A stretch of 64,000 nt of DNA from Salvator merianae. Lineage: Eukaryota; Chordata; Lepidosauria; Squamata; Teiidae. Position numbers and translations under genes: made by a program. The stretch covers positions 127,817,936 through 127,881,935 of the forward strand of contig QVOM02000034.1 of assembly GCA_003586115.2 (NCBI GenBank). The letters are read 5' to 3'. The notes below the pieces were generated by a model. The model had not been told where the DNA came from and searched no databases. It worked only from the letters and a program-made list of their open reading frames with translations. Shown here one piece after another: positions 36,901 to 50,629 of the stretch (position 1 is its first letter; each line of letters opens with the position of its first letter).

Positions 36901-39900
36901 CATGCCCAAGCACTGATTCCGTAAACACCAAATCTGGAGTGAGCAGCTGAGCAAGCATTTTAGCACTGATAAGGGGATATATTTTGTCACACATGGATCA
37001 TTGGTCTATGGAATTTATTACCTGAGGAGAGGGTAATGGCCACTAGCTTGAATGGCTTTAAGAAAGGGTTAGATAAATTCACGGAGAACAGTTTTATCAA
37101 TGGTTACTAGAATGGATTCTTAGATACTATCTCCAGGTTGGAGAGATACTCTAAGACACCACTTGTAAGGAGTCCACAGCAGATGAGTGTTTCATCTTCT
37201 GCTTGAGAAAGTCCAGAAGCAAGAAGTGGTCCCCTCTGTGAGATAGGATGCTCAATTAGATGGACCATGGGCAGATCCAACAGGGCTCCTCTTATCTTCT
37301 TATCTACTGTGCAAATATGCCCGACTATTTTTCAGGCAGGATAAGTGAAACAAAACTTTGGTTGGGAGAAGCTCATAACTGCCCTCAGTTTATTTAAGTC
37401 AATTTTAAGAAGAGGAACATGTTCCCTATGCCTACCTTTTAATTCTGGTGAAAGATTTTATCTGTTGTATCATTTATCTATAAATGAAATCCTGAGAGTA
37501 TAACCTATACACAATTACAAAGCTAATGGACAGTAAAAATTAAAAGCAAACTTACCCGCCTTCTCTTCTCAAAATTTATTAGGCCTCCCTGAAATAACAA
37601 GTGATACAAGAACAGCTTTGAAAATTCATGAACCTATACAACTACCATTAATCGATTCTAAAAGTTACATTATTCAAATTCATTTGCAAAGATTACTAAC
37701 AGTTCAGTTCAGTTCCATTATTATTATCATCATCATCATCATGAACCAAATAAAAATAATATACATATATAATGTACACAGAGAATAAAAAAATAAATAA
37801 AATGAAAAATGAAAACATCTATGGATATATAACACATTAGCCAGGAGATATGTTTTGCTACATTCTACTCATGATGTAACAACTTTGAAAAATTAAATGA
37901 AACCCAGTCCTATTGGCCAGAAATCAAATATTGCAAATAAAATGAATCAGAGCAGCTCTGAAATTGCAGCACTCGAGGTGTTATAAACTGTGACATTTAC
38001 AAAGATACCAATGAATTATGCTCCCCACCAAACATGTGTCTTCAAATTCTGAGGTCTAATTTTCTCTGCAGATGTTTAAGGACCCTGTTGACAGAATCAC
38101 TGGAATTATGTCCATTAATTATAAATACTGATCAATACTAGTTTATGAGAATTATATGCAGGGCAGATGCAATTTTATATGACCACTGCAGTCGTTTTCA
38201 GACCACTGCCATTACACTGATAACAGCATCACAGGTTCTTTCTGTGAGCAAGTGCATTTCAATTTGGTGATGTTTGGTGGACTTGGTGTTTCTGACGCTG
38301 GCATCTGGGCCAGAAAAAAATGGGAACTGGGTTGTTGCTGTCACAATCAGCTGTTGGGGGAAGCTTTTCAGGCAGAACTGTGCTGGGGACGCTTGGACAC
38401 TCTGCTTTGTCTGGTTTCTTCCTGCTGAGAAAGTGATGGGCTGGGTGTGTGTAGCTGGGAGTTCCATAACCACACTGCCGTTGCATATTGGGATAGAGCA
38501 GTTCAGGATTGCACTGTAAACAGCACAATGTAGTTTTGCTTCAGGTTCTCCAAACTGAACCCCCTTAGTTTAGTTGAAGTGGCTCAGCAGTTCAGAAACT
38601 ACCTGAAGACCAGCTTTTTCCCTCTTGTCCTGCATAGACACAGTGGACTTTGCTATAACTATTAAGGCAGGTGGTCGTGGAATAAAATGGAGGGGGAGAG
38701 AGTTGCTTCCCCATTACTCCATGTCTGAACTGGCCTGAACTAGTTTAGCCTGATTCAAGACTGAACAACCCTACACTGTAAGTCTCTTCTCAATATATAT
38801 GAGAATTAAACACATGCTTAAATCTCTTCTCTTAAAATATTTAACTGTTGCTGCTTTTTATACACACATGCACACATACACACACATGGAAAATATACAT
38901 AAAACCTAAATGACTATCAGGACTGTCATTGTTCACAATCAGTAGGCAGGTTCGCGGTTTTGTCCCTCAGACCTACCTCCACATAGTCCTGAAGAGCAGT
39001 GTCAAGCATTGTGAGGTCAGTCAAAAAAGTACCAAGGTAAGGAACAGTGCCTTGCATGACACCCTGCATGGGAGAAGAGGATTCATAGGTTAACCACTTA
39101 GTCCCTCTTCTTAAGCCCATCATCTCCTGGATCATTCCTTGCAAGAGGGGTAGCTATCACGCTAATTTCAATATCTTGGGGTGATTCTGCTCTGGCCAGG
39201 ATATTGGACCAGCAAGTGTACTAGGAGCCTCTCTTCTGCATGCTGATGTTGCCTATGGAAGAACCCAAGCATGACCTCCCTTAGACCATACTAGCATCAG
39301 AAGAAAGGCTCCTAGTACAGTTGCTGGTCTAGTATACCAACCAATGCAAAATTGCCTTCAGAATCTGGCTTCCCATGACTACACAGGAAGAAACAAAGTG
39401 ATCAATGATTTTGCAGAGATGAGATGATAAGGAGAGACGAGAAAGGGATGTTTAAGCATGGTCGTTAATGCAGTGGAAACTTCTACAATTCTAGTTTCAC
39501 ACTCTTTGAAGAACTGCAATGTTTGATCTGGATCTTGATTCCTTAATGCACTGATTATGTCAAGAATAAAGTCAGAAGAAAGAGACTGACCATATCTTTC
39601 TGCAGCTGAAGCCGCCTCTGAGTTCTCTTTTGGTTTTCTTTTACATTGCTGTCCAAATTCGCAAATTTAGATGTTCCTTCCTGTAATGTGGATAAAAGGG
39701 CAAGTAATGGAAGAGGTTGCTTAACAGGTTTGCAAACATTACCTGCACCAATTGCAAACTACACACTCCTCTCTAATGTCTACTAAACACATGGGCCATC
39801 TCACAGCTAAGAAAAACAGAATAAGGTTCAAACTTCTGTGTTTCCTGGCACTGAGAAGAGTGGTCATTCCAAAATGCCACAAGCCAAGTATGCTTGCAAA

Positions 39901-42900
39901 ATACTTTGATGCCAGTTTAAAGATGGTGCCAGGCATTAGGCTTCTTTGAGTCAAATGCATCTCAGCTGCAACTTTTAAAACTTCTAGACCATTAATTCCC
40001 CATCTCTTGAATGTTACTTATTCAGAATAAGAGCTTTATAATAAATATTTCCCTTTCTGTTACATAACAATGAGTGATGACTAATATTTTTGGTTTGCTG
40101 ACTAACAAGGGGATAGTCAGGAAACAAAAATGCTTGTTTTACATTCCAATAGCTGAAGCTCTGGAGACTGCACTTTCAATAATGTTATGAATGAGAACAG
40201 TATTTCGTAACACTTTGATGTTTTGGCGCATTCTGAGTAATCGGTTGCCATTATTCGTTCAGCTGTTTCTAGGTGCATCTGTGGGTTCTAACAATTTTGA
40301 TATAGTGATTCAGACATGGGTCTTTCTCTAACACCCTTCACAATGAAAACTGATGCAAATAATTCAAAGTTAGCTGCTTTACAAATTTCTTTGACTTAGT
40401 ATCAGTTTTCCTCCTATTTTAATAAAGTTCTCACTAGCTTTCTGGGCCTTGAGTTTTTTTAAGTGATTTATTCCTCAAGTTCTTTGTCCACTTGATAATT
40501 AAATACATTTGGTTGTATCTCTTTATCCTCTATGCCAGACTCTAAACAGCATCCCTAAAACGTTTGTAGCTTTTAACTAATGCTCTGTGTTTTCACAGCT
40601 GTCAAGTATGACTTCTTAAATGTTCCATTTGGTGTCCTAGCACAAAAGCTGACAACTGTACTTTGTAGCAGGACACGCTGGGCTGAATATGTCTCCTGAT
40701 CAATCAGAACCTGCCTCTCGGGGCCCGATTAATTCCTGATTAAGACCACACACTATTTCAAACAGTTGTTTTTTCTGAAAACATTACTAATTACATGAAA
40801 CTTGCATCTATTAACTATAAGAAATTTAACAGGTCCAACAGCTATTTCACTTCTGAACTGTTAGTCTTGGCCTTATCAAATAGCAGAAACTTCCAAACAA
40901 AGAGAAAGGGCCTTACGGATTAAACAGAGGTAAAATCACACCCAGAAATCTGTCCAAGATTTCAACAAAACCGTGTTTTTATGATCACCTATAATGACAC
41001 TCAATTGATTTCTATTACTGCCTACCAGTAATACAGAGTATTAGAGGTGACTTAGGGCTCAGCTACACCTAAGTTTTAATCCACCTTTGATCCACCTTCA
41101 GAGTGACAGAACACAGCAACAAAGTGACTAGTCATTTTCTTTCTACATTATCTAATCCAAAGATGGATTTTCTGGGTTAGATAATGTGGAAGGCAAACAG
41201 TTTGTCACCTTGCTGATGTGTTCTCTTACTCTGAAGGTGGATTGAAACCAAAGTGTGGCTTGCCATGTTTAACTGTTCTCAGTACAGGTAAAACGTTATG
41301 CAATTTGTGGACAGTAGTGTTGTTTTGCATCCCACTTATTTCTTAAATCTCTGAAAACCAAACTATATATGATACTGGGCTGATTTCTGCAAGGATTTGG
41401 CCCATGTATGTGGGTTTCCTAAAATTGTAAAAATTCAAACTCCATACCAAAATAGATCTACATTTCCCTTTGGCTGGGTACAATGTTACCCCCACCCATA
41501 GCAAATTTGTCAAAGCATCGCTGACATGTCTACTGCCTCTCACCTTCATCAGCAGCTCCCGGCTTGTCAAATAGTTGTCGTGATCTGAGAAAATTTCTGA
41601 CAGTTCTTCAAACATCAGCATCCTGTCCCTATGCAGAGAAGATGGGAAGTGATAGGAGATTCTCCAACATTCTAGAATAAACTAACAACCAAATTGCTTG
41701 GCAGACTGTCATTGCAGTGTGGCACTACCATCTCCTTGTCAGGACTGGAGCAACAAACAGATCTAAGGCACAACAGAATGTGACTCAAGGAATATTTAAA
41801 AATCAGAGTTTTTATTTTAGTGTTTAACAAACTTTACAGAGGTGGGCGGGCTCAGATTTGCACTCTGCAAATGGGTGAAGGGGTATTAAAAGATGCCCAT
41901 CCAAAGCTGCTCTATACCCCAACAGGGAAGAAGTCATTGTAGGTCTAATATCTTTCCTTTATTTCCTTTATTTCTTCAGACTGGAAACTGGTGGATATCA
42001 TATAGAAATACATTTTGTATTCAACCAATTCTGGCCAAAGGAGGGTACAGTCAGAGAACCAGTCACACTTAAGGAAGCTTCTTAATAGGCCACACTTGTT
42101 CAGACATTCAGTGTGCTGTGCATTGGAGTTTATTGTGGAATATGCTGTCTGTATGCACACAAGCTTTTGCAGTGATCATTAAAATGCTGGCTTGCGGTGT
42201 TAACAATGCATCCATAGATCACTTATTTATTCCACTTTATTTGAATACTCTGAAATAAAGCATGGATATTCTGGAATAAAGCATGGCTATTCTGGAATAT
42301 CCAAATACAGAGGAATAAATAAGTGATGTCTGGATGCAGCCCAAGCCATTTTGTTGCTACTGATCAGCAGCAGCAGCAGTGGCAGTAAATGAATTCTATT
42401 TGCTTTCACATTTCTAATAAGCTTATGTCTGCTGGTGGCCTAATCTGAACTCAGATGACCTGCCCCCTTTCTGATCCTGGCACAGCTGACTTCACACCAA
42501 TGGGTGCTGGCAAGAGTTAAGGACCAACAAGATGGCTTGTGGTAATGCCACTAGTAAATGGAAAATCCATGTCCAAGCATCATAATATCCAAACTTTGGC
42601 TAGTTCAGGGTGCTTAGGATTTGGATTGCAAAATTATTAAAAAAATAAACACACTTTTGAAGCATGCCTTAAATACATAAACACCATTCTTGCACAGAAC
42701 TTCCTTCTATTTCATTCATTATATTTGCATTGTCTTAAAGCAGTTTAGAATAATAAAATTACAAATTAGACAATGCACAATAATTAGCTTTAAACATATT
42801 GTCCACTGCATCTCCAAAAGACAAGCCTCTATTTTGCTTATTATGAAATATAACTAAGACAATCAAGATTTGTTCTTTGGAATTTCAAGGGGAACTTTGA

Positions 42901-45900
42901 ATTAAGATACGTGCACATAAATATGCTTAGAATAGAAAAATATATTCAAAGATGGAAGAGAAATTATTGAGAGGCCTGGCCAAAACAAAAACAAAAAGGG
43001 TTATGCAACCTGAACCTGCACAACAATTGCATTGCAGTATAGTCACGGCTCAAAGAAAAGCAGAGTTGCAGGTTTGATCCCAGGCATTTCCTCAGAAGAA
43101 GGTAAATACAGACTCCTCCTGTTTCTGGCTGTGATCAGAACCAACAAAGAAAAGCATCTCTGAGAAAGCTCAAAGACAGCTTCAAGGTGGGATTGTTCAC
43201 ACACCAGTCTGCACTCCCCTTTCTCATGAACATTCTATGCTAGAAAAGGTGGATTAGAGAAGACTTGGGAACACAAGGGCCACACACTGTCTCTATGAGA
43301 CACCTCCAAGTCACCCCTTTTGTTATGTCCGAACATAGCCTCTGTCAAGAAAACTACATTAATATGTCCATAGACAGCAGGAGCTGACCTAAGTTGATGG
43401 TACCCAATGACAAGATATTTTTTCCATGACCAAAATAAAGATTAATTAAACCTAAACAAGTTCTGTCAGATGTTACCACTGGTATGGATCTGAATCACCT
43501 ATTTGCAAAAGAAGGCTTCCATCTGGCCACTATCAGAGAATTCTTGTTTGAGTACTTTTAAAAATGCATTCCACCAGGGCTACAGGCATTCTCTACAGCA
43601 GCAAAATTCACAATAGTTAACCACGTTGGTTTGCATTCAGACAAACAGAGGAGAAAGTGAGAACATCTTACTTTGCAACACAGCCCCAACTCTTTTTCAA
43701 CCGGTAGATGGAGTTTGACTGTAAGGCTGAAACAATGGCTCTCAAAGATGAAAAATTCTTTAGAATCCTACATTCCTGTGAGAGGAGTGATTAAGAAGCA
43801 AAAGAGGGTTAGATACCAGCACAAACCAATGGGTGATTTTGAGGCTACTATAAATTCTTACTGCTAACACTCAAGGCCCAGTCACACCTAAGTTTTAATC
43901 CAGCTTTGGTCCACTTTTGGAGTGAAAGAACACATTAGCAAAGTGACTAATCGTTTTCTTTCCACATTCTCTAACTTAAAGGCGGATTTTCTGAGTTAGA
44001 TAATGCTGAAAGAAAACATCTTATTACTTCACTGATGTGTTCTCTTAGTTTGAAAGTGGGCCAAAGCTTGATTAAAACTTTGTTGTGACTGGGCTCTCAG
44101 AACCAGAAAGAAAGACAGACAGAGACCACCTTACCATATCTGACCTCTGACACTACTTTATATAAGTTTTAGCATTACCCCCCTACTGTTTTAACTCTTT
44201 AGTGATGGTGCACATTCATTTTTATAGCTTCCAGGTTTATTAGACAAACTTTCTAGAATTGGCTTTCTAGTACTGACCCATTAAAGAGACATAAAGAACA
44301 CTGCAGTGCTAGTTATGCCCAGTGTCTCATGTAGGCCCACAGCCTATTCTCATAGGTCCATTCAGGTGTCAACAGGAAGTCCACTCTCCTTACTTACACT
44401 GTATAGAGTCTGGCCTATAGAGCCACACCACCTCCAGTATTAGGGATAGTAACACAGCCTTCATGAGGAGCAAGCACTGATAGCCTTATCCTCCATGAAT
44501 TTGTCTTGTGAGACAATCAAAGTTGCTAACTATCACTATGGTTTGTGATGGCAAAATTGTTGAGAGTTACATCTCCTACAATGGATCTTCAGCTTGTTTG
44601 GAGGTTCCAGCACAGCAGGGCAGCTATAGGATACCCTTGATCGAAGAATGGTACACTCCTGTCTGGGATGGTTGTCTTCTTCAACCAAGCACAGAGCTTT
44701 GGAAGGGACACACATGAGCAGATAGGAAGGAAGGGGACACCTGCTTAGCCAGCCAAATCAGTTGAATCAACCCTGGCAATTAATAGGGTGATAAATGTCA
44801 CAACCACATTACCCTCACATCCAGGTTACAAACTAACCTTTTAAGACTCTTGGAAACTAGGTTATGCACCAAATTTTGCGTAGACAGAAATCCCCCGTTA
44901 TCTGTCATTCTATGTATCCGTGAAAGTAGAATTGAATGTGATTTTGATATCCATGAGGTATGAAGTAAGTCATGTAATCAGAGACTAGCTCTTTCACACA
45001 GTGTTTGCTTTCTGAAGTGGGGAATGAAGATTGGATTGAAACTGCTGTTTCACACTCATAGAATTTCCCTAGAATGAATTGTGAGGGTGACTACAATACA
45101 AAATTTTCACTCAGAAGGAATAATTATGAATTTTCACTGAAGGATGGCTTCACTGCTAAAACAAGCAGCATTAGAAATAATTGCCAAAAATAATAGTTCC
45201 GCTCCACTTTTGGAAGACCAGAGAGACAAGTTGAATAAAATAAGTATTTACATGTGCAATATTGATCCATTTCTCTATGATCTTGGCTCGTTGCTGTGTT
45301 TTCAGCTCTCTCCCATTCAAGATGGTTCTGACAACACATTTGGTCACTGCATTGAACTGTGCAATGGTAGCTCTGATGGTAGAGGCCAAGTGTTTGTTTT
45401 CCTTCTTATCTCGCCGAGACCAGATGCAGCCCAAACAATGATGAGGCACCACCCTTTTGAATAGTTTCTAGAAAAATACATAAGACATTTTATTAGCATC
45501 TTAACTCTTAAAAAAAGGACAGCACTGAGATGCACATCTATATAATAGACTTTCCAAAGAGTTTGGCAAATGAGGCATGTTTTTTCTGAATGTACACTTG
45601 ATCTTAGCCAAAAGACCAAACAGCATATAGAATGTAAGAAAGCTTTTATGTCTAAAAAGATCACATATTCAGGACTAAAGATTATCCACATTTTGTGATT
45701 TGGGATAATTCTGGAGTTCTTGTAAAGTTCTCATAAAGTCTGTGCAGTCTGGCCAGTGCAAATCACCTTGCCACCTGAAGAAGACCTCACTGCTCACATT
45801 TTTTCCCTGACTCTGCAACAATGCACCAACAAAGTAGCTGTTTGCTGCCACTGCTGTTCCTCTAGGTAACTGAAAGATACCTTCAAATAGCTTTTCTACT

Positions 45901-48900
45901 CTAACAAAATGATCATGGCGTAACTAGTTCCATCTTTGATCTTGATTCACAGTGTCTCATCCTGACAAACAATGACTCACCTAGGGACTAAGAGAAAACC
46001 TTCTAACTGCCTTTTTTCTGCAGATGAGGAGTGAGGAGGACTACTGAATTGTAGTGTGCATGGCCGAAACCCCTAACTGAAAATGGGAAAGCCAAGAAGC
46101 GATTGCTTCTGAGATGGGATTACTCTACTGTGCCACTCCTTTTTTAAGGGACTAAATTGTTTTATTACATCCACTAGAGAGATGGCAACAAAACTTTTGA
46201 CATTCAACAGAAGCTGATTTTAGGAGACAAGGCAAGGACAGCAACAGAATGGTCAGTAACTGGCATGCTTCTGGAATTACTACTGTATAGTAAACTTTGA
46301 GATAAACCGTGTTAGGTGCACACAAACAACAGCCATAACAAACATGTTTCCAATGTGCCATTTATTTCTTGTGTGACAATTGTATTTTTAACATAGTGTA
46401 GTTCTTCCCTAAAAATATAAATGGAAAAGAACAGAAGCAGAGTCTGGAAATGTTTCTTTTTCTGAATGCTATCACGGAGTTCAAAAGCATAAATTTAATG
46501 GACCTTTCTCTAAAGCAGATCTGGAATTGGGATGGAGATGGAGATGGATAGGGACTGTATATTGTTTGAGCTTTGATTGTTGCATCATTTTCTACTATCA
46601 GAGAGATCAAAAGAAAAGAATATGGCACATCAAACCTCATCTTGGGTTGTTATGCCTGGATTCTATTTATTTACTTATTTATTTATTTATTTGTCTGTCT
46701 GTCTGTTTGTTTGTTTGTGTATCCATCCATCTATCATTTCTTTCTGCTTTATTCCACCAGTAAAGAAACAAATTAGATTTCCTAAGCATTCTACAAAGTC
46801 AACTTAGAATTAAACTCGAATCTTAGCCAATATCTGATATCATCAAGTAAATAATGCTAGAGTCCCATTTATCAATTGCACTCCATCCACCAATCTAGAG
46901 AAGATGACTAAACTGGTTTCATATAGCATCAGATAAATAACATGTATTATCACACCAGACTTCTTGCAGTCTGTTTCCACCAATAATTGGTCTAATTTAA
47001 TTAATAATTTAATCATTTCAGTTGACCATACTTAGTCATGTTAGAAAGTTAAAACAGACTATGCTGGCTAATGCTACAAAGCAATTGACTCCATCACAAA
47101 ACTATCACTATCTGATCTTTTTCTTCAGCCATGTTTGACAATGCACCTTAAGAACATAAGATGAGCCCTGCTGGATCAGGCCACAGCCAATGTAATTGAG
47201 CATCCTGTCTAATACAGTGGTCCATTGATTGTGCAAGCAAAATAAAAGGCACAACCTTCAGCTGCTCTTGACTCCCCGCAAATGGTTTTACAGATATCCT
47301 GTCTGTCTCTCCAACCTGGAGGCAGTACCCAGGCATCCATTCTAGTAGCCACTGACACACCTGTCCTCCATGAATTTGTTTAACCCTTTCCTAATGCCAT
47401 CCAAACTGGTTGCTGTCATTCTAAGGTCCCAGCAGGTAACAGAAAAAAATAAAATAAAAACAGTGTGAAAGCTATAAAACATAATAGGAAATAATCGTAT
47501 GAAAAATAATGTAATAAAATGATTATTTAGTAGTGAAATATTGTTTAGTGAAATAAAATCACTACTTAGTATCAAAAATGCCTAAAAACAAGGACATGTC
47601 ACAGACATAAACACATTTTAGTTAGGTATTCCTAAGGAGGTTTTGATTAAGTCTAATGTCTCAGACTCTTTAATTCCATAAGGAATTAGTTACAGAGGCA
47701 TGAAGTGGTTGGAAGCAAAAAATACGGCTTGAAGAGGGATCACAAACTATGGTTTGGCCTTAGGCCTAAACAGGAAAGCCACAGTTACAGCTGTAACATA
47801 ATCTTCAAGGACGCTTCTATCATAAAAAGAAGATGCTGAAGCTATGGAAAAGCAAATAAATAGTTAAAATTCATAGCCTGACTTAAGTTTAGATGTTAAC
47901 ATTTTGATTTTTCTTGGAATCTGAATTTAGCTGAGGTCCTCTAAATTATCACTGCAGCCTTCTTGGTTAATTTGGCAAATGTTTTTGCCTTTACCATATG
48001 GAAAGTTCTATACAACTTTATGCCTGTTAATAGTAGGCAACATTCCGCTGTAAATGCCTCATTAAATAACCAATTATAAGTGACAGAAAGGGATATTATA
48101 CAGGGCTAAAACAATTTTCAAATGTTTTGAAATTGGACATATTTAAAATAAAGCTGCATTTTGATGCTGAAGTCTTAATTAACATATTAGAAAAATTAAT
48201 GGTGGCATTAAAATCTGACACTGAAATTATTTTATCTATTTATTTTATGACATTTATATCCCACTTCTCCTCTGATGAGCCCAAGGTGGTACACATCACT
48301 CCCCCACTTCTTTATTTTGTCTCCACAACAACCCTGAAAGATTGTGATTGTCTCAAAATGGTCCAGTATGGCAGAGTGGAGATTTGAACTCATATTCACA
48401 TGAAACAACATTTGCAGCTGCCTGGTACATGCCACACTTACAGACAATTTGCTTCTGCAAAGCTTTTTCACATGCAAGAATATGTACAACAGTTAATAGT
48501 GCAAACTTTTACAACTGCCTAACATTAACTAAACTTGCAAACCCTAAGCCTCTGCAAAGCGTTGTCTCTTCCATTAGCAACAGATTGAGGAAAAACAGGT
48601 CTATAGATTGACAGTTTATTTATTTATTTAGAATACAGAGTTAAGCCCCAGTTATGCTTTGCAAATGTTTGTGAATTTAAGACATGATTTTAAAATACTT
48701 CACTCTCCTTCTCTCCTTCATTCCCCTTTCTAAAGAAAAGCATGGATAAAGGGGCAATAGAAGCAAGTTGAGAAGCATAATTGTTAAACAACTACCCAAC
48801 TGTCTCTAAATGAAAGTTCTCAGCACAAGGCTCCAGACAAACCAAAGTGAGGTGCACTAAGCCTGCAGCCACCTAGTTAAATGTGTAAGCACATTAAGAA

Positions 48901-50590
48901 GGAAGAGGAATGGATTGTAAATTGGGTAAGTCACTCAAAATGGCAGCTCTAGAGTTCAAAAATGTAGCAGCCTAATCAAACAAAAAACAGCAAATCACAA
49001 CTGAGATTACAGATTTTCAGTCAAGACACATGCTTTTAACTTTTCTTTCATTGTGAGTGGGCAGTTAGTATAAAGGAAGAGAATAACAGTTGAAGAAACT
49101 GAAAAAGACAACTAGGGAGCCAACTATAGCATTCTAATGGATTAGTTGACCCTATTTAGTAACTAAACTTACAGAAATCTGATGTCTTAATGAGAGTGGA
49201 TGAGGAGTCTGAATGCTTAATGGAAAAAACAGTAATCTCACCAAACACAGAACATGCCAGGCATGCAACTAAAAAGTCTTAACAACCATTTCTTGTGGTC
49301 AGTTCCAGTAAAAGCTAATCCTGCCCTTATTTTGGTAAGCAAAGGAAAAAGCAATAATGCTTGCAGTTAGTTTTGAGGGTTCAAAGGCCACAGAAGATGA
49401 AATCATCAGATGGAAAAGCTCTACAAACAATAAGAAATTAGACCTAATAGATGTCAGAACAAATGTTGATTTCAAAACACCTGGATGCTTCTAAGCAAAC
49501 ACAGTTATGGATGCATGTGGATATTGCTACTTCCATACTTCCAGCAATAAACAGGATTTTGTACAAAGTGCACAGATCCATTCTGCCTGATGGGAAGAGA
49601 CAAAGAAAGCTGGGAGCTCCTTCATCAATTCCCAGCACTGGCCCCTCTCTTCCCAAAAACCCTGAGAGAGAGAGAGAGACTTTGTGTCATATGATCTATT
49701 TTTAATTGTATAAACCACTCTGAGACATCAGGGGGAAGAGTGGTACAGAAATGCAAGCAACAAATTAAGAGTTAGGAATCCCATTTTATTCTTACTGCAT
49801 CCATGTAGGTTAGCTGTTCTGCCACAAGGTCTTCTGGGAAAGAAAAGAACTCTTCTGGTCCATTAATCTCCGTGTTTTCCTCCGGGGCAAGACTGTCATG
49901 AATCCCATCTGTCCAGGGTATAATATAACACTGTAAGTATCGACAAAGTGTCCCTAGTGATTTGATGTTATAAAGCTCAAACCCAAACCTGGAGACCTTT
50001 CTGCTGTATGATGAGTATGCTGAAAGAAAAGAAATGGGTAAGTGGCCAATTATATGTAACACAGCCTTGCTCTAATTAGGACCTTCAATATGTTTATTTC
50101 TCTACATAAATATTGCTAAAAGCAATGAGAAAAAATGTGGAAGTCACTGAGAAGATACAGAACATTATTGGAACATCTATCCTTCATCCTGCATTAACTC
50201 ACCTAAAGCACTAAGAGGTAAAACATGGTTCTCCTGGTAGCAAGAATTTAAAGCATTCCAAACACTACCGATAAGGAATTTATCCTGTGCAAGAGCTACT
50301 GTGCAAGGCATGAGTCTCTGTGATCTGTGATTTTTGTTTCTTTTCTTTAAAAGGACATGACCAGGAGAACTTCCCAGGAGTTCAGGACTGTTTAGACAGT
50401 CCTGAAAATAACAATTTCCAAAATAACAGGGATCCAGGAAGATTCAGACAAAAGAAGCCTGAGAGGATATGGCAAGCACAGGAAGTGAGAAGCCAATGGA
50501 ACAAAAATGGTTTTTACTCTCTCTCTTTTCTCACCCCCACATGCATATGAATGTATATGCATTTAATTAAAAACTAAGAGAATAGAAAAG

Positions 50591-50629
<39 letters not shown>

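Noticed and set aside
45593..45617. Functional U2 snRNA gene
   Set aside because: Only the first about 25 bases match; the rest of U2 and snRNA promoter elements are absent.
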